NCBI GenBank assembly: GCA_011009095.1
Contig: VTPC01000994.1
Coordinates: 1 to 64,000 of the forward strand
DNA length: 64,000 nucleotides
Origin: Ignelater luminosus
Taxonomy: Eukaryota; Arthropoda; Insecta; Coleoptera; Elateridae
Direction: 5' to 3'
Part shown: piece by piece, positions 33,604-47,169 of the stretch
How positions within the stretch are numbered: the stretch's first letter is position 1
Layout: each line of letters opens with the position of its first letter
Translations under genes and position numbers: made by a program
The notes under the pieces: generated by a model
Seen by the model: the letters and a program-made list of their open reading frames with translations, nothing else
Databases searched by the model: none
What the model was told of the DNA's origin: nothing

Positions 33604-36600
33604 TTCGCCTCTGAAATCGTTCTTAATTATTTTAAAACCATCATAATAAGTGATTTACTTTAATCATTTCGTGTCAGGTTTTTTCGAAACGTAGTACTCG
33701 ACCGGTCTCTGTGAAAACCTACCAACTCTCACTTAATCTTTTACAAAAGAAACAATTTTTGGATTTAAAATGCTCTTAATTCTAATAGGTTACTGGAAAT
33801 TGTCTTGCTAATTACACCAAAGATGTATCTGTTAGGTGCACAAGAAATATACCAAGTAGGTAAACTTTAACGTAGTGCTCAAAAATGCGATTGACAGACT
33901 TTTCTAAAAGGTAGAGAAGTGGTAGAAGAAAAGACGGTAATAAAAAAAATCAAGAAATTGCCTAGCCTGTGGAAAAGAAAACAAGAGAAAAAGATTTTAA
34001 AGATAAGAAGGCACGAACAAACAATGTGAAATTTCACTAATTCGATTTAAACCTTTTGTTAGAGAAGATTGTATACTTTTTTCTTTTTGTCTGTACCGAT
34101 TCCGAAGGTGATTCGTGTCAACAAAATATTAATCACTAAACCAGAAGTGAAACAAAATGAAAAAATTAATTTATTGCTGCAAAATATTTTTATACCGAAC
34201 ACTAAAATGCAAAATACATTTCCCAGGTTATTTTCAGTCAAAAAATTCTCAGAAGAATGTTGGTTTTACAAAATCAGGTTTCAGTCTTAAAATTACTTAC
34301 TCGGTCACATCAATAAAGTCAAAAGCATTGTACTTTAAGCATCAAGTAATTAGCGAAACTACTGTTTTCTACCATATAAAATAAAAACGTAAGCGTTGAA
34401 AGCACATGCCTTTGAAGATGTTAAAGCAATACGAGCTAGCGTAAGGCAGGATTAAAAACCGTCACTTCAAAAAGCTGCCAGTAACGATGACGTGACTTTG
34501 TTTTGATTCGTTTGATCTTGTATTCAAGTCGGACTATCTTACCAGTCTATATAATGTTTGTTGTTGTTGATTGAACAGCAATAACTAATAATAGTTATTA
34601 TTAAAAAGAAAGAAAATATCCTCTTGTATTTTCGTTTGTAGAAGTGTTTTATGTCATCTCGAGTAAATTCAAGCAGATCGGTACCTCTTCAATATTTGAG
34701 CATTTGATGATACCAAAAATTGTAACCCGGAAAATTTCAAAACTATGTAAAATCGACAGAATTTATCAATGTTGAATTATGCATAAGAAAGGGAGTTGCT
34801 ACATTTCAGCACAATGCACCACCATTTGAAAAATAGCATTTTGTTCTTCACTCCTCGGGATGCTGTGAAATGATTTGAAAAAATTTACATAAGCTTGTAA
34901 GGTTTTAGAAATTCTTAAACACTTTTTAAAAATTACGGAATATTTTAAATTATAAATTTAAAATACCAACGAACACAAAAAAAGGGGGAAAGGAGTTTTA
35001 AAAACCTTAGGAAAAGATTAAATTTAAATTACTCACTGTCTCCTCTTCTTGAAATCCAAATTAGTTTTAATGTGTAATAACACTAAACTCTCGTGTTAAT
35101 CAAGTATTCATGAGTTACCCTTTCGATTTGGTCTTTAAAAGTGCAGAAGTAAATCAAGTTAAATCTGGTAGAGTTTAAGTGTTTCCTTACGTCCCTTTGT
35201 TTCTTTCTGGAAGGGTCCGAGGTATTCCCGTTTAAAGGATTATACCCCATTTAAATTATAATTTTCTTGCAGCTTTATCGAAGCGGTTTTACCCCCTGTA
35301 TTAATATTTTACTACCCAATTTAAGCTGTGCTTTACATTTACTCCAAATATTACGAAAGAATTTAGTAGAACCCGGATTTAGAAGGTCTATCTCTTAAAG
35401 TTTGTTATAGGACGAGGTTGTACTTTAAATCCTTATTTTTATTAATTGCGTTGTCCTTCCGAGTTTCCTAATGTTTTCGGCAAAGAAGATGAATACGAAT
35501 TCGACACTAAACCGACTTAGATTTTTATCGGATAACAAAAAGATACGCCCGAGCTTGACAAAACAGCCTGTTTAAAAATAGAAACGCTGGTTTTTTGTAT
35601 GTCGCTTGTAAACGTTTTAGTTACATCACGATGTAGATATTTTTATATTTTACGATTATTAAAGTTTCGCGACTTTTGTATGGTAACTATAAAATGAACC
35701 GGAAATGAAGCGTGCTCGACGAAAACTGGGCCAACCCTTTATCTTGGCTTTCAGCGACAAAAGAAAATTTTACTGAAATACTACGTCTTTAAGCTAAACA
35801 AATCTCATAAAAGTATCAGCCGTTTGAGAAGCTAAACTCGATTTTGCTTTTTGGTTTTGTATTTATGTACCTAAGCTGGATTTAAATTTCTCTTGAAAGA
35901 TACATTCGAAAGCGGTATTGTAGAAAATGGGATCAGAAAACGCTTGAAATTTCTCGGTGTTGGAACCTTAATAATAATTGATATAATGAATGTACTTAAA
36001 ATCAAAAGTTTGTATGAAGTTTAATTGCTTAACATCTTGCAGTTGCACAAAAAGGTAAAACAACCTTAAAGCTAATACACAAAAAGCTTTAACCTCTTTA
36101 CGCCTTCCTAAATCATCTGTATAGGTAATGTCGAGCCATAAATTTTTTTGCTGTGCTTTAAACTTTTAAATTAGTTATATCTTATAAGTTGACCTTAAGT
36201 ATTAAAAAAAAAACTAAATAATTTATTCATTTAGTTTGTAACAATTTTCTTTATAATAGTATACCCTTTTCATAAATTCCAAATTAAAATGATTTAGTGT
36301 CAGAAAAGGCAATTTCAATTGGATTTAATTTTTGTAATATCTATTAACTTTGTAAGATAACAAGTTTATTATTAAGATTTTATTAAGAATTACTAAGATC
36401 TTCCAAACTTTCTCTTTAATTAAGTTTGCTCAACTTAGTTTCGAAACTAATATACAATAACTCTTGTTGCAAAATATCTTTCAAGCATGTTATAATACGG
36501 AGCGTCTTAAAAGTAAGTTCATACCTCAGCTAGACTATGAGGCAGACAGTGTATATAGTTTTCAACAATTTATTTTATTGACTTAACAGTCAGCACGTGG

Positions 36601-39600
36601 TGGTATGAGCAACTTGTTATACTAACGTTAGATTGTTATTAAGAAATACGTTATGATCCTTTATAAGGCTGACCGGGGTGCACATGAACGCCACGTAACA
36701 TTTGTTTGTGGTATTATCAATTTTCTTATCTTTTACAAATTGATATTTGAGGCACTCTTACAGTGTGCACGCTATAACTTTTACGTATTTTTGCCTTTTC
36801 TTTCCAATGGTGAAAGTCTGAAGTCAAAAACACGTACCATTCCGGCGCAAATGCCAAAAGAAAAAACGAAGCTAAAGCATTCATTTGGTCATTTTAACCG
36901 AATTGACAGATAAAGCACAGATGCTTAGAAGAGCTACATGCCAAATCTCAGCATTAATTAGCCAAACCTAAAAGCGCTAGAAGGGATCTAAATGGAACGT
37001 ACCACCATAGGTCTCAAAGTTCCGCTTGAAAAATTTTAGAATTTGTTTACAGAACTATGTATTACAGAAAATTGATCCCCCTAGCTTTTTTACGTTTTTG
37101 ACCTGGAAGATAACCTCATATGAAAAAGTTTATAGGTCCCTTTTTGTTCCTCATTCCACGGTGCATCCCACTGTACCAACTCCATTCCTCTAAAAAGTCC
37201 AAAAAGAGACAAATAACATTTTTTTTGTAATCGACCCTGAAAGCAGGTGCACGCCGCTGCCGCACACCAAGACTTGTAAAATCGATCATGCTCTTGCTCA
37301 TTAAAACAAATTTAGCTTAATCTTGCCATTTTTTAATAAATAGCAGTACTAATACAATACTCCCGTAGCTGTTGTAGTTTCCGAGCTAAGAGTAATTTTC
37401 GGTTTTACCTGTTGCGCGCTTTAAGGACCAAATTGCAAGAAGTAGAAAAGCGGCACTAACGGCATTAGACGCACATAATAAAGCACAACGTTACTTTCCA
37501 AAGCCGTTTCGATATGTTTGATAAACTCCTGCATCGATTCCTCTCACGAACGCTTATGAACCTGAATTTGAAACTGCCTAGTGTAGTCTTAGACTCTAGG
37601 GCTGCGCATATATGATTTTTGTCGATTTTTTGCTATACGTTCACAGGGCGATTGAATTATGTTTCATCAACCCACCAAGTTTGGTCTAAACCGGTTCACC
37701 CGTTTTTGCCTTGTTCAGATTGTTGATATTAAAAAAGTGCAAAGCTTTTAGTTTAATTATCCTCTTGCTACCCTTCTATTGGGTGATCAATGGAAAACCG
37801 CCAGATGGCGACTCATCTAGAGGCGACTTTTCGTCTAAATTCAGTCAAGCAGATCTCTCGTGAAATTAGTAATTTTATTCTTATGGTGAGTAAAACATTA
37901 AAACTTACAATAAAAAAGCTATAGTATTTCAGTACAAAGAAAAGATATATTTTACTATCACAAACAGATTTTATTATGGCAAGGTAGTGATTAAGTTATC
38001 ATGGTAAAACGTAATGTAATATAAATTGCAAAACTGAAAGCTTGAATAATAAGAAATTTCTTTAAAATGAATAACCTGTCATGTAAAAACGTTACAATAA
38101 ACCTGTAAGTAGACATAATCAATATATCAAACCCAAGTTTAAATTACGAAGAAATTAATTTTAACTATAGAATATTGCCCTTTTTACAGCATTTAAAATT
38201 CGTGTTAATGACACACTTTAGGTTGGTAATCAAATATTTCATTTTACATAAAAAGGTATTTAAAATCGCCTTAACATATTTTACCTTTAAAGATTAACAC
38301 AGATAGAATATTCAAGTAATACTATAACCTACTACATTAGATAATATTTACAAGCCACTTAATTTTACAGCAAAGAGGAGGAAGTTTTCGCTCCAGTTAA
38401 TGATGTTTTAATTATATTAACATGCAAGTTGTGATTTACACGAAACTATTTGGTACATCCCACATTTCTTGTAAGGGCTGTGAATGTGCTTATGCTTAAA
38501 CGTAACCTAATTGGAATTTGATATAGCGCATTAGTAGTATGAATACTTAAAAATGTATAAATCAAAGTTAAGAATTCCCAAGTTCTCATTTTACTTACTG
38601 GCTTTTAAAGAATCACATTTAGTTGCTTTTTAGGCAGAAGATAATCATGGATAATAAACTATGTCCAAACAGAAAGTTTATTTCAACCATGTCATGTTAC
38701 AATGTGTATAATGGTTATGAGAGTGTCTAATTAATCGATTACATGATGTTACTGTTACATACCAATTATATGACCAAAGAGAATTTGACAAGTAAGGATA
38801 CATCAACAACTTATCATTTTTTAAATCCTTTCTACCCTATTCTGAAGTTTACATGGAGGAGGCGGAATTTCATCTATTTTGTATACTTTTGCTCTTTTCT
38901 TCCTTTTTGCTTCACACGCAAAATTCATTTCAGCATGTTAATCAAATTTACAAACTCTAAAATGTTTTTAAAGGATAGAAAACATGAGCTGAAGTTGATA
39001 ACAGCACTAGCAGCTTGGAGTCAGGTTATTCAAGCGGAGCTAAACTTTTTAAATTTGCTTCTATTCTTTTTACATAAGATACAAAGAAGAGTAAAATGAT
39101 CCACCAACACTTTTGACTCTGGCTGAATTATGCACATTTGTAGTAAGCAAAAAAAGTCTGTAGATATTTCACAGGCTGCTAATAGCCCTTCAGTCATTAA
39201 CTTCAATTACATAATAGTAGTCTATGCAACAGGGGCAAAAAGTATTTATTGCATGCGACGTGAAAATTGCCGAACGCGGACGTATTGAAAATCCTGATAC
39301 TAGAAAATTAGTTCTTCATTATTGCATTGCAACAACAAAATGTTCTGCTCGAGTCGTCGCTGTAAATGCTTTTAGTGAGACAACGCGTGAAATTGCGACG
39401 TATCTTGGTTCAGTAGATGGTAGCTGGCTGCAACAGAATGGCGGTTGCCAATCGCAACCGTCAAGCTCGAGGCTCAAAATGCATTTTTATAGTTTTATAA
39501 CATTATTATTGCTGTTAGTAACGTGCAATAATAATTAGAATTAAGAGTTATTTGTTAAAATATTCAATCGTTTTCGAAAGATAGTAGAAGGGTATCTCTG

Positions 39601-42091
39601 TAAGTAAAAATGTTTTGTGTACCATTAACGCGTTTTGCCAATGACTGAATTGTCAATAAATTGACACCTTCTAGTTCAAAAACTAATAACAGAAATTTGT
39701 TGTAACATAGTTATATAGTATAAGAGCAAGGTTGCTAGTTAATCTGAAGATTTAAGGCATCATCTGCTGCAATATATTGCAAAAGACTAAAAAACGCAAT
39801 ATAGAAAGACTAATACTTACTCAGAGTGTGGGTAGTGTTTTATAGTATAAAACAGCAATTATGTGGAAACTCTTTATAGTGTCATGAAATCTTCCACAGT
39901 ATTTAATGAAAAGTTCAGATTGAAGCATTTCACTGTACTGTTGAATAGACTAACTCAGGCCAAACCAGAGTCAATTATTGGAATGTGTTACTTAGGCTCA
40001 GAAGGTCCTTAATCACGAATCTTAATAAATGGAATTAAAGGTTTAAAGGTTATATCATGTGTCTTGCTTGCTACCATAAATAAATTAGAAGAATTCATCA
40101 AACCTAAATTGATTTACAAAATAAAAAACCACAACAAAATTAATCAACCTCTCAGTGTGAACTCTTCATTGTCAAAACCAACTCTCCAACGAGAGAAAAA
40201 CTATCAAAAAAATACAACATAGCACAGATTAAATATAACACATGTAACGGAAGCAAAAAGTGAACGTTAAAAAGCGTTTACAGACATGTTTTAATTATTC
40301 TACAATATTGTAACTACTTGCTGTTATTTAAGTTAAACCAGTTGAAAGTAGATTTAGTTTATTCTCACTTCTCCAAAGATCTGTTAAAATTTAGTGTACA
40401 AATGTTTTGTTGGTTAGCAGTTTAAAATATTATAAATTTAAAAAGAAAAACAAAAATTAATTTTAACAGTGTATTTAAAAATACCTCATAGAGTACCCAT
40501 AAAGCTAAAAAATACTTGTTAGCTATTTGTAGTATTTGACATTTTTTTCTATTTGAATGCTGCAGTGTTTGAATTAATTAAATTCAAGCTAAGATTTATT
40601 TGTAAGTAAAATGGAAATTATGTTGCCTATTTTATATTTGTTCTAACAATAAGCTTTTATATTAGAATAAATTGCCTAAGCTTAAGGCAATCATATCAAT
40701 TTTATAAAACTTTTAATTTTCAAAGATCTTATCCTTTATATTTTTCTAATGTCAGATTGTCACCTGCAGAATACCTTTCCTAAAAGCACCAAGATTGAGA
40801 TCCAAACAGTTTGGAATCTATTACAGAATTAGACTTACTAATAGATTCTCAAACGTACTTGCAATTTGAATTCAGTTGCTAATTATATTTTTTGTAAATT
40901 TGTGATATTGATGTGATGAAAATCTTAAATTTTCAACTTTAAGTTTTTAAAATAAAAATAAAAATAATGAAAACGTCCAGAAAAGAAGAGCAGCATCAGT
41001 GATAGGAGCAGATTTGCATCAAATTTTAGAATCCGCATTAGTTGACTTTCGTAAAAAGGAATTTTTAAAAATTAAGTTGATTACTTATTGTTAATAAATC
41101 AACTTAATTTTTAAAAATTAAGTTGATTACTTATTGTTAATAAATCAACTGGCAGACGTTTCTTATACTCAAAATTCTATTAATAGGCAATTACGATTTA
41201 AACTAAAAGATCAGTCCAGTGTTGGACAAATTACAATAATTTCTAACTTAGATAAGATTTTTATTATTGCCCTTTGGCCTACATACCACCGCAGTATAAT
41301 TTTCAGTGGCATGTTGTTCAAAAGTCAAAGTAAATAAAATTCTTTTAACAGTTACCACACACGCATTGAATGCCTGTAAGAAAAATTAAGCTTACCCAAA
41401 TGCCCATGAAGTTTCTACTCTTCGGAAGTGTAAATGGTTCACTGATTGATTGTCCAACATTAAATAAACAAACATATCAAAGAATTATTATTTGAAAATA
41501 CTCATAAAATGAAAGTCTAATTAATAAAAGAAAATTATTACTGCTTTTACATTCAAACGTGAACCGTTTCAAATTTTAATAATAATAAACAATAATAAAC
41601 AATAATATTTTGGCACTAACTGTTAAGGCCTGACTGATTTGGTACTACTTAGAAACTCAATCTTCTACTGTCTTTACATGTTGCCCATTTTCTGTTTAAA
41701 GGGACTCATACGTACAATTTGACACTGACTGAAAAACTCTAAACCGCTGAAATCACTGTCTGTAGACGCATGTGAACCTTTAACAAAAGTCTCATTAAAA
41801 AATTGCCACATTATTTTCTTTTACGTTTTCAATAAAGTGATTCTTTGTTATTAAAAGTCATATTTTAAATAAAGTTTATGTCTATTCACCCAACTTGCTA
41901 TAAAAATTTAAAATTATCTCTAAGATTTGCTGTATATGCAGGATGGTACACTGTTTTATCATCTCACTTCTTGTCTTATTATTTTATAATGCTTATTTTA
42001 GGTTGTGTAGTATAAAGTGTTAATTTTTACATTTCACCATTTTTTTTAAAATGCATTATTCATACTATCTGTTTTCTTTACTTAATTTCTT
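33604..42091. other. 8.5-kb AT-rich stretch without a recognised gene
   Basis: Open frames such as 36,653-36,913 (+), 38,743-39,099 (+) and 39,224-39,538 (+) have no visible domain. Around 37,660-37,710 the sequence 'ccaagtttggtctaaaccgg' followed by 'ttcacccgttttt' resembles 3' untranslated parts of RTE-like repeats, but no coding part accompanies it. A short tandem duplication lies at 41,061-41,150. Confidence 0.5.
41061..41150. repeat. 46-bp tandem duplication with a 32-bp perfect palindrome
   Basis: A 44-bp block (41,061-41,104) is repeated without change at 41,107-41,150 (period 46). Across the junction, 41,097-41,128 is a perfect 32-bp palindrome built from AATCAACTTAATTTTT and its complement. 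Identical copies suggest a recent duplication. Confidence 0.95.
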
Positions 42092-42432
42092 TTAACCTAG
42101 ATATGCCTACTGTCCTTTTGCGAGAACAGTGATTTTCCCGTTCTATCTTCTTCAAGCATGATAAAACAGCTCTAATAGAAACACATCAGTAGTTTAGTTA
42201 TACCCACTGCTGATTATGTCAAATTAGTTTAGTTACTAGAAGCATATAAAATTTATACTTACTTAGCAAAAACCAATCTCCAATCTCAAAAAAAAACAAT
42301 AGTCATATAAAACATTTTTTAAAAAAATGTTTTCTGCAGGAATCTAACTTTACATCAACTATTAGATGAATTGGAACACCCTGACGATATTTACACTCTT
42401 CCAGATGTATTAAAAGTAGGTAAATATTTTAT

Positions 42433-43803
42433 ATGGACCTGTGTGACGCCTTCTCTGGTTCCAATATTCCTTTTTATAAAATAAAATCATCAGTGTTAAT
42501 TAAATGCTTACAAAAATACTGCGACAGAAATATCCCAAATGAATCGGCGTTGGGGAAAACTTATTTGCCAAAATGTTATCAAAATGTAAGTATTTGTTTT
42601 TTGTTGTATGAATAACAAATTAATTAATAGTGTACTGCAGGTTTTGGTGAAGATTCGTCAGATTGTTAGTGATTCTGACATTTGGATTTCTATTGATAAA
42701 ACCACAGACATCACAGGCCGAAATATGGCAAACATGACTATTGGAAAGTTAAACAGCGAGGAACTAACGAGTCCAATAGTTTTAGCATCCAAACCACTAT
42801 GAAGAACAAACGATGTAACCATGGCACGGTTAATAAACAATTCTTTAGGTTAATTGGGAATGGTAGTGTATTACGCAGAATTATAATTTTATGGTATCAT
42901 TTTGCAGCTGCATTATGGCTTTCGGGCATAAAATATGAAAGCGTAAAACTACTGCTAATAGACGGAAATCCATATATGGTAAAGTGTGGAACCAATATAA
43001 AAGTCTTTTGCCCATAATTAATCCATCTAACCGGCATGGCTCGTGGTTTAAATCTTGTGTGCGAAACAATTCTTCCGCAATATCAGGATATTAACGGTTT
43101 GATATCGTCTATTAAAAACATTTTCTTGAAAGCTCCTTTACAGATCCAAATTTATAAAGAAAAACTATCAGAATTACCATTAGCACTAGAAACTGTTTTA
43201 ACCAGATGGTGTATCTTTTTTTTTTTATTTAATGGATACATTTTTACAGGTTGTTCTGAGCCTAGAACCAGGTTCTCAAGCTATTGTTAAAGCGCAAGGT
43301 TACTTAAATCAACTAAATATTAAAAACAATCTTCTTAACATAAAAACTCATTTTAAAATTCTAGTTTCAAGCATAAGAAAACTAAAAAAGTTAGATTACT
43401 TCTTACAGATTTACTGACCATAATTTAAGAGGTAGAAACGTCTCTGAAAGGGTGCCCAGTAATGTTGGGAAATTAGCGTATGAAACGTTTTTAAACGTTA
43501 CAACAAAACATCCGGATTATGAAAATATGTTAGACATAAAAAGCTATTATCTAGTGAAAGTGTTTACACCCAAAGTTTAATACAAAGTTTTCCAATTAAC
43601 AAATTGCACCTACTACATCATGTGATGCTGAGCGTAACTTTTTGTGGTTCAAATCCATTTTAATATACAAGCGTACAAATTTCACACCTGAAAACTTTGA
43701 GCAGTATTTTGTATGTAATCCTTTTCTGTCACATAGAACCAATTTAGAATTCACAGATAGGCAAATTCAGAAATGTATGTATGTTACATCTATTACTAAA
43801 TAA
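42433..43803 (+). pseudogene. second hAT transposase remnant with an intron
   Basis: Blocks in order: MDLCDAFSGSNIPFYKI and YCDRNIPNESALGKTYL to 42,585; a 55-bp intron; VLVKIRQIVSDSDIWISID and TTDITGRNMANMTIG; KYESVKLLLIDGNPYMVK; HLTGMARGLNLVCETILP; INGLISSIKNIFLKAP; TVLTRW; and a C-terminal SCDAERNFLWFKSIL dimerisation-type motif, ending at about 43,803. This order matches BED-type hAT transposases found as CGG-binding-protein-like proteins in insects. The BED zinc finger is missing, there are several frameshifts, and a T-rich stretch after TRW interrupts the frame. Confidence 0.75.
42586..42640 (+). other. 55-bp GT-AG intron in the hAT remnant
   Basis: It starts GTAAGTATTTG and ends TGTACTGCAG. 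Removing it joins CYQN (codon ending at 42,585) to VLVKIRQ (from 42,641) in phase 0, giving the order found in related transposases. Confidence 0.75.
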
Positions 43804-43930
43804 AGTGTAAATTATTTAAACGTTGAGATTTTTCAGTTTTCTGATTTATATAACTTCTTTTATTCTTCCTATTTTAGGATCCTATTTCTGAGATTTTATT
43901 ATCCTAAGAATCCGTTCTTTAGTTAAAGTT

Positions 43931-44755
43931 TTGGTTTGGTGCCACATCAAAAGGATGTTGTTTGGATGGAACTCTATCAAGAAAAAGTACTGGAAATCTG
44001 GTTTTACAGTACGCCAAAGTTCTCCAGTCGGTAGGAAATTTTCCGTATCACGTTTTTTTGATAACTTTTTCGCAACGTTTCTCTTGCTTTCTGCTCTAAA
44101 TTTGCAGACTATTAGAGGAACTGGAACAATGAAAGAGAATCGGATGATGGAATGTCCGTTGAAGCCAAAAGATGAAACTAAAAAAGAAAATCGGAGTAAC
44201 TTTGACATCAAGACTGCTTTAGAGGCACTCCTCGCAGTAGTTCGATGGAACGATAATAATAATGCAAATATCACATCAATTAGTTATTTGTCAGCATTTC
44301 CTGTAACCAAGGTGGCGAGATTCGATAGAAAGAAAAATAAGAGTATTATGGTTAATCAACCAAAAGTATTTTAATTTATAGTACTAATATGAGAGGGGTC
44401 GACAGATCTGATGAAAATATTAGTTTTTACAGAATTTCTATAAGAGAGAAAGAATGGTACATGCCAGTTTTTAATCATCTTATAGATCTTGCAGTCCACA
44501 ATGCTTGGCAAATACATCGACAGCAGAATGGTAAAATGGACCAAGTCACTTTCTAAACACACATTGCTATTGCAATGTTAGATGAGTCTACACAGAAACC
44601 GACAAAATATAAGATATGACGGTATGGATCATTTCAATGATTTGCAGGAGAAACAAACCTGTTACTGGGTTTGCAATAAGAAGGTGAAAACAAAGAGTCC
44701 AGAATGCAATGTGACTCTTCATGTTGACTGCTTTGTACAATATCACACGGTCTAA
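43931..44755 (+). pseudogene. piggyBac-like transposase, C-terminal half
   Basis: Frame 43,931-44,374 contains RFFDNFFATFLLLSAL (second catalytic aspartate block), IRGTGTMKENR and VVRWNDNNNANITSISY. The next frame, from about 44,377 to 44,556, has NMRGVDRSDENISFYRI (third catalytic aspartate block) and HLIDLAVHNAWQIHR. A third frame to 44,755 shows the cysteine-rich end KQTCYWVCNKKVKT and CNVTLHVDCFVQYHT. This matches the DDE_Tnp_1_7 family with its C-terminal zinc-binding domain, which cuts at TTAA. The block with the first catalytic aspartate is missing. Confidence 0.9.
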
Positions 44756-47150
44756 GGAGGATAGAAGAATGTAATATTTTAAGTTTTAGTTTTTGCTCCA
44801 GCAGCTTGTTTTGTTGTTTATTTGCCTATTGTCCTTCAGGAAGAACACCTCATTATGTAGTTATTTCTTAAAATAAATTTTTGTTACCATTTTGTTTGGT
44901 TATTTACACTTAAAGCTATAGCAAGTACTTCAAACAGTTGCACTTTTCAAACTTTTCAATTTCAGGCCTATCCGAGTATAATTAATTGAAACAAACATAA
45001 AATTGAAAACAAATCCTAATATAAAAACTTCAAAAACTAACCTAAAACTAAATTAAGTTGATTGCTTTACTGATAGGATAGTAAAATGATAATTTTACAA
45101 CACATCAGAGGTAAAAGTCTGAGCCTTTAAATTCCTTAATGATACACATGGTAGCTTGAGAGCATCTGCCCTAGTTAGCTACGTTTTAAGATTACACGGT
45201 TCATCTTTGTAAGAATTCCTTTCTTAATTCACAAGTTATTTTCACTTTAGTTTTGGTAATTTCTATTATTAAGTTGCTTTAAACAAACTCTCTGAATTCA
45301 GCTATTTAATTATCAGCCGTCTTTAAATTTTACTTTCCTTTCAACACATTCAACACAGGGTCTTTTATTTCCTTGTCGCATCGCAAATTCGATTTTGCAT
45401 AACATTGTTCTAATACGAATGTTTAGTTAAATATAAACTAAATTCGAAACTTAAGTTATTTATAGTAAAATGTTCCTAAATTTACGTTTTTTTTTAAAGT
45501 GAAATAAGAAAACCATTGGGATGATTTTATAGTCTTAGAAATTTCAAAATTTATGCGATAAGAGTAGAATTTGAACTCTATCATAAAATAAAGTTTAAAG
45601 ATGTACAGGAAAGTTGTAAATTAGTAATCAAATAAAATTCTTCATTATTATTAACTCTTTGATAACTTTTGAAATTTCCAGAATTTTATTCCGTTTTGCT
45701 ATCGAGCCAAATACGTACCAATAATGCACCAATTCTTTGGCATTAAAGGTTGGTTTTCGGTTTCTCACGTGAACTCTTATCCGGGCAACGTATTTTAGTT
45801 ACGTTATCTGGCAAGGTGGAACCAATGAACCCGCCGCCTTTGCATTATAAAGTTTGAGTGGTACTTTCTATTAGTATTGCATACGCTGAAAATTAAATAA
45901 CATAAAAACAATTATTATTCTTTTATGTAAGATGACTAGAAGTAAACGTTTTTCCTGGTTTGATACAATTCTGCAAAATCGTATAACCTAATTTACCTAG
46001 AAGGGCAGCAGAAACACAAAAGACCGCAGAATAAAAACCATACCTTTGTATTGGGTATTCTTCATTTCTTTATCATTTTTCTACAAAGTCATATATTTTA
46101 TAGCTTGTACGTGACTTTTGCTAAATTCATGCCTTCTTTTGTTTGACATAATTTTTAAAACCCAAGCATATAACATACAAAAGACCTTTTCAAAACTATT
46201 TTAAAAATTTTTAACATTTGCAATTTTTATAAGGAGTCAGTTTATTTTCGTATTTCAGTACACTGGCATCTAAAAAATATCAATTCAGTCGATTTCATAA
46301 TTTTGTATTTTACAATATTTATAAAACCATAAATCACTAATTATGTCATTTGAAACTTACAACAATAAAAGATAAACATCATTTACAGAAAATTGTTTAG
46401 TAGTAATAGAAATGTAAGGAGGGTCCAATAGACCCACCTTGCCCGGCTATTTAATATTCAACCAAAACTTCTTTTTTCATCTACTAAATGTAAATTAAAA
46501 TATCGAACTAACTGATAACACTCTGCCTAGGGTATTCTTAGAAGCCATAAGTGCTAATTGCCCTGAGATAAATATCTTAGACGATATGACAAAGTAAAGT
46601 GGGCCCCGGATTGACCTTGACCGGATAAGGGTTAATCCTAAACCTGACATCGAGTTAATTTCTGTGGTTTAACCAATTGATTTTATTAATGCAACCGCAG
46701 TTTGTTTAGTGAGTCTATAGTTCATTTGTTTTTGTCATAAACTTAGATTGCAAGGCTTATACTTACTTCTTTCATTTAGGTGAGCAGTTATCACTTATCA
46801 CAATGATCAGATTAAAATTCATTTAGCTATATTAACGTTGACACTTTTGTGAGTGGAATTCTAGGTAATAGTTAGTGACTTCCTAGCATTTTTTCCTTTT
46901 TTATTTACTTCATTATTAAATAAACCACGATCTCACAGCTCTGTGTTAGCCGCTGCTACACTGCCTATGCAGGCATTTTTGTCATTGATAAAACGATATT
47001 TCTTCCATAATCTTTAAAGTACAGCAAACAGAGTTACTGCGACATTAACCTTATATTGGTTCATATTCTTATGCTCGATTGTAGGACAAAAAACGAATTA
47101 CTGCAGGCATTTAGATAATTACATAAAAGCACTAGAGTCCTAGAAGACTC
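44756..47150. other. AT-rich stretch, nothing recognised
   Basis: No coding resemblance. Short related motifs around 'ggcaaggtggaacca' occur near 45,810 and, inverted, near 46,425-46,445 (tccaatagacccacc); they may be repeat fragments but are too diverged to classify. Confidence 0.5.
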
Positions 47151-47169
47151 ATGGTTTGGATTGAAATAC

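Larger units (their letters stand above)
42092..44755 (+). mobile_element. piggyBac-like element remnant
   Basis: The C-terminal half of a piggyBac-type transposase (43,931-44,755) is unmistakable. A possible N-terminal start occurs at 42,344-42,420 (NLTLHQLLDELEHPDDIY), and TTAA followed by CCTAGATATGCC at 42,092-42,107 resembles a piggyBac 5' terminus. Between these lies a hAT-type transposase remnant, so the element seems interrupted and partly deleted. I could not find a matching 3' terminus. A sequence similar to the 5' subterminal region ('tgcctactgtcctt') recurs in direct orientation near 44,822 ('tgcctattgtcctt'). Confidence 0.6.

Noticed and set aside
45778-46625. Short mirrored motifs such as 'aactcttatccgggcaa' and, inverted, 'ttgaccggataagggtt', considered as terminal repeats
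   Set aside because: Similarity is confined to under 20 bp with no target duplication or coding content between, so it may be chance or a very old repeat.
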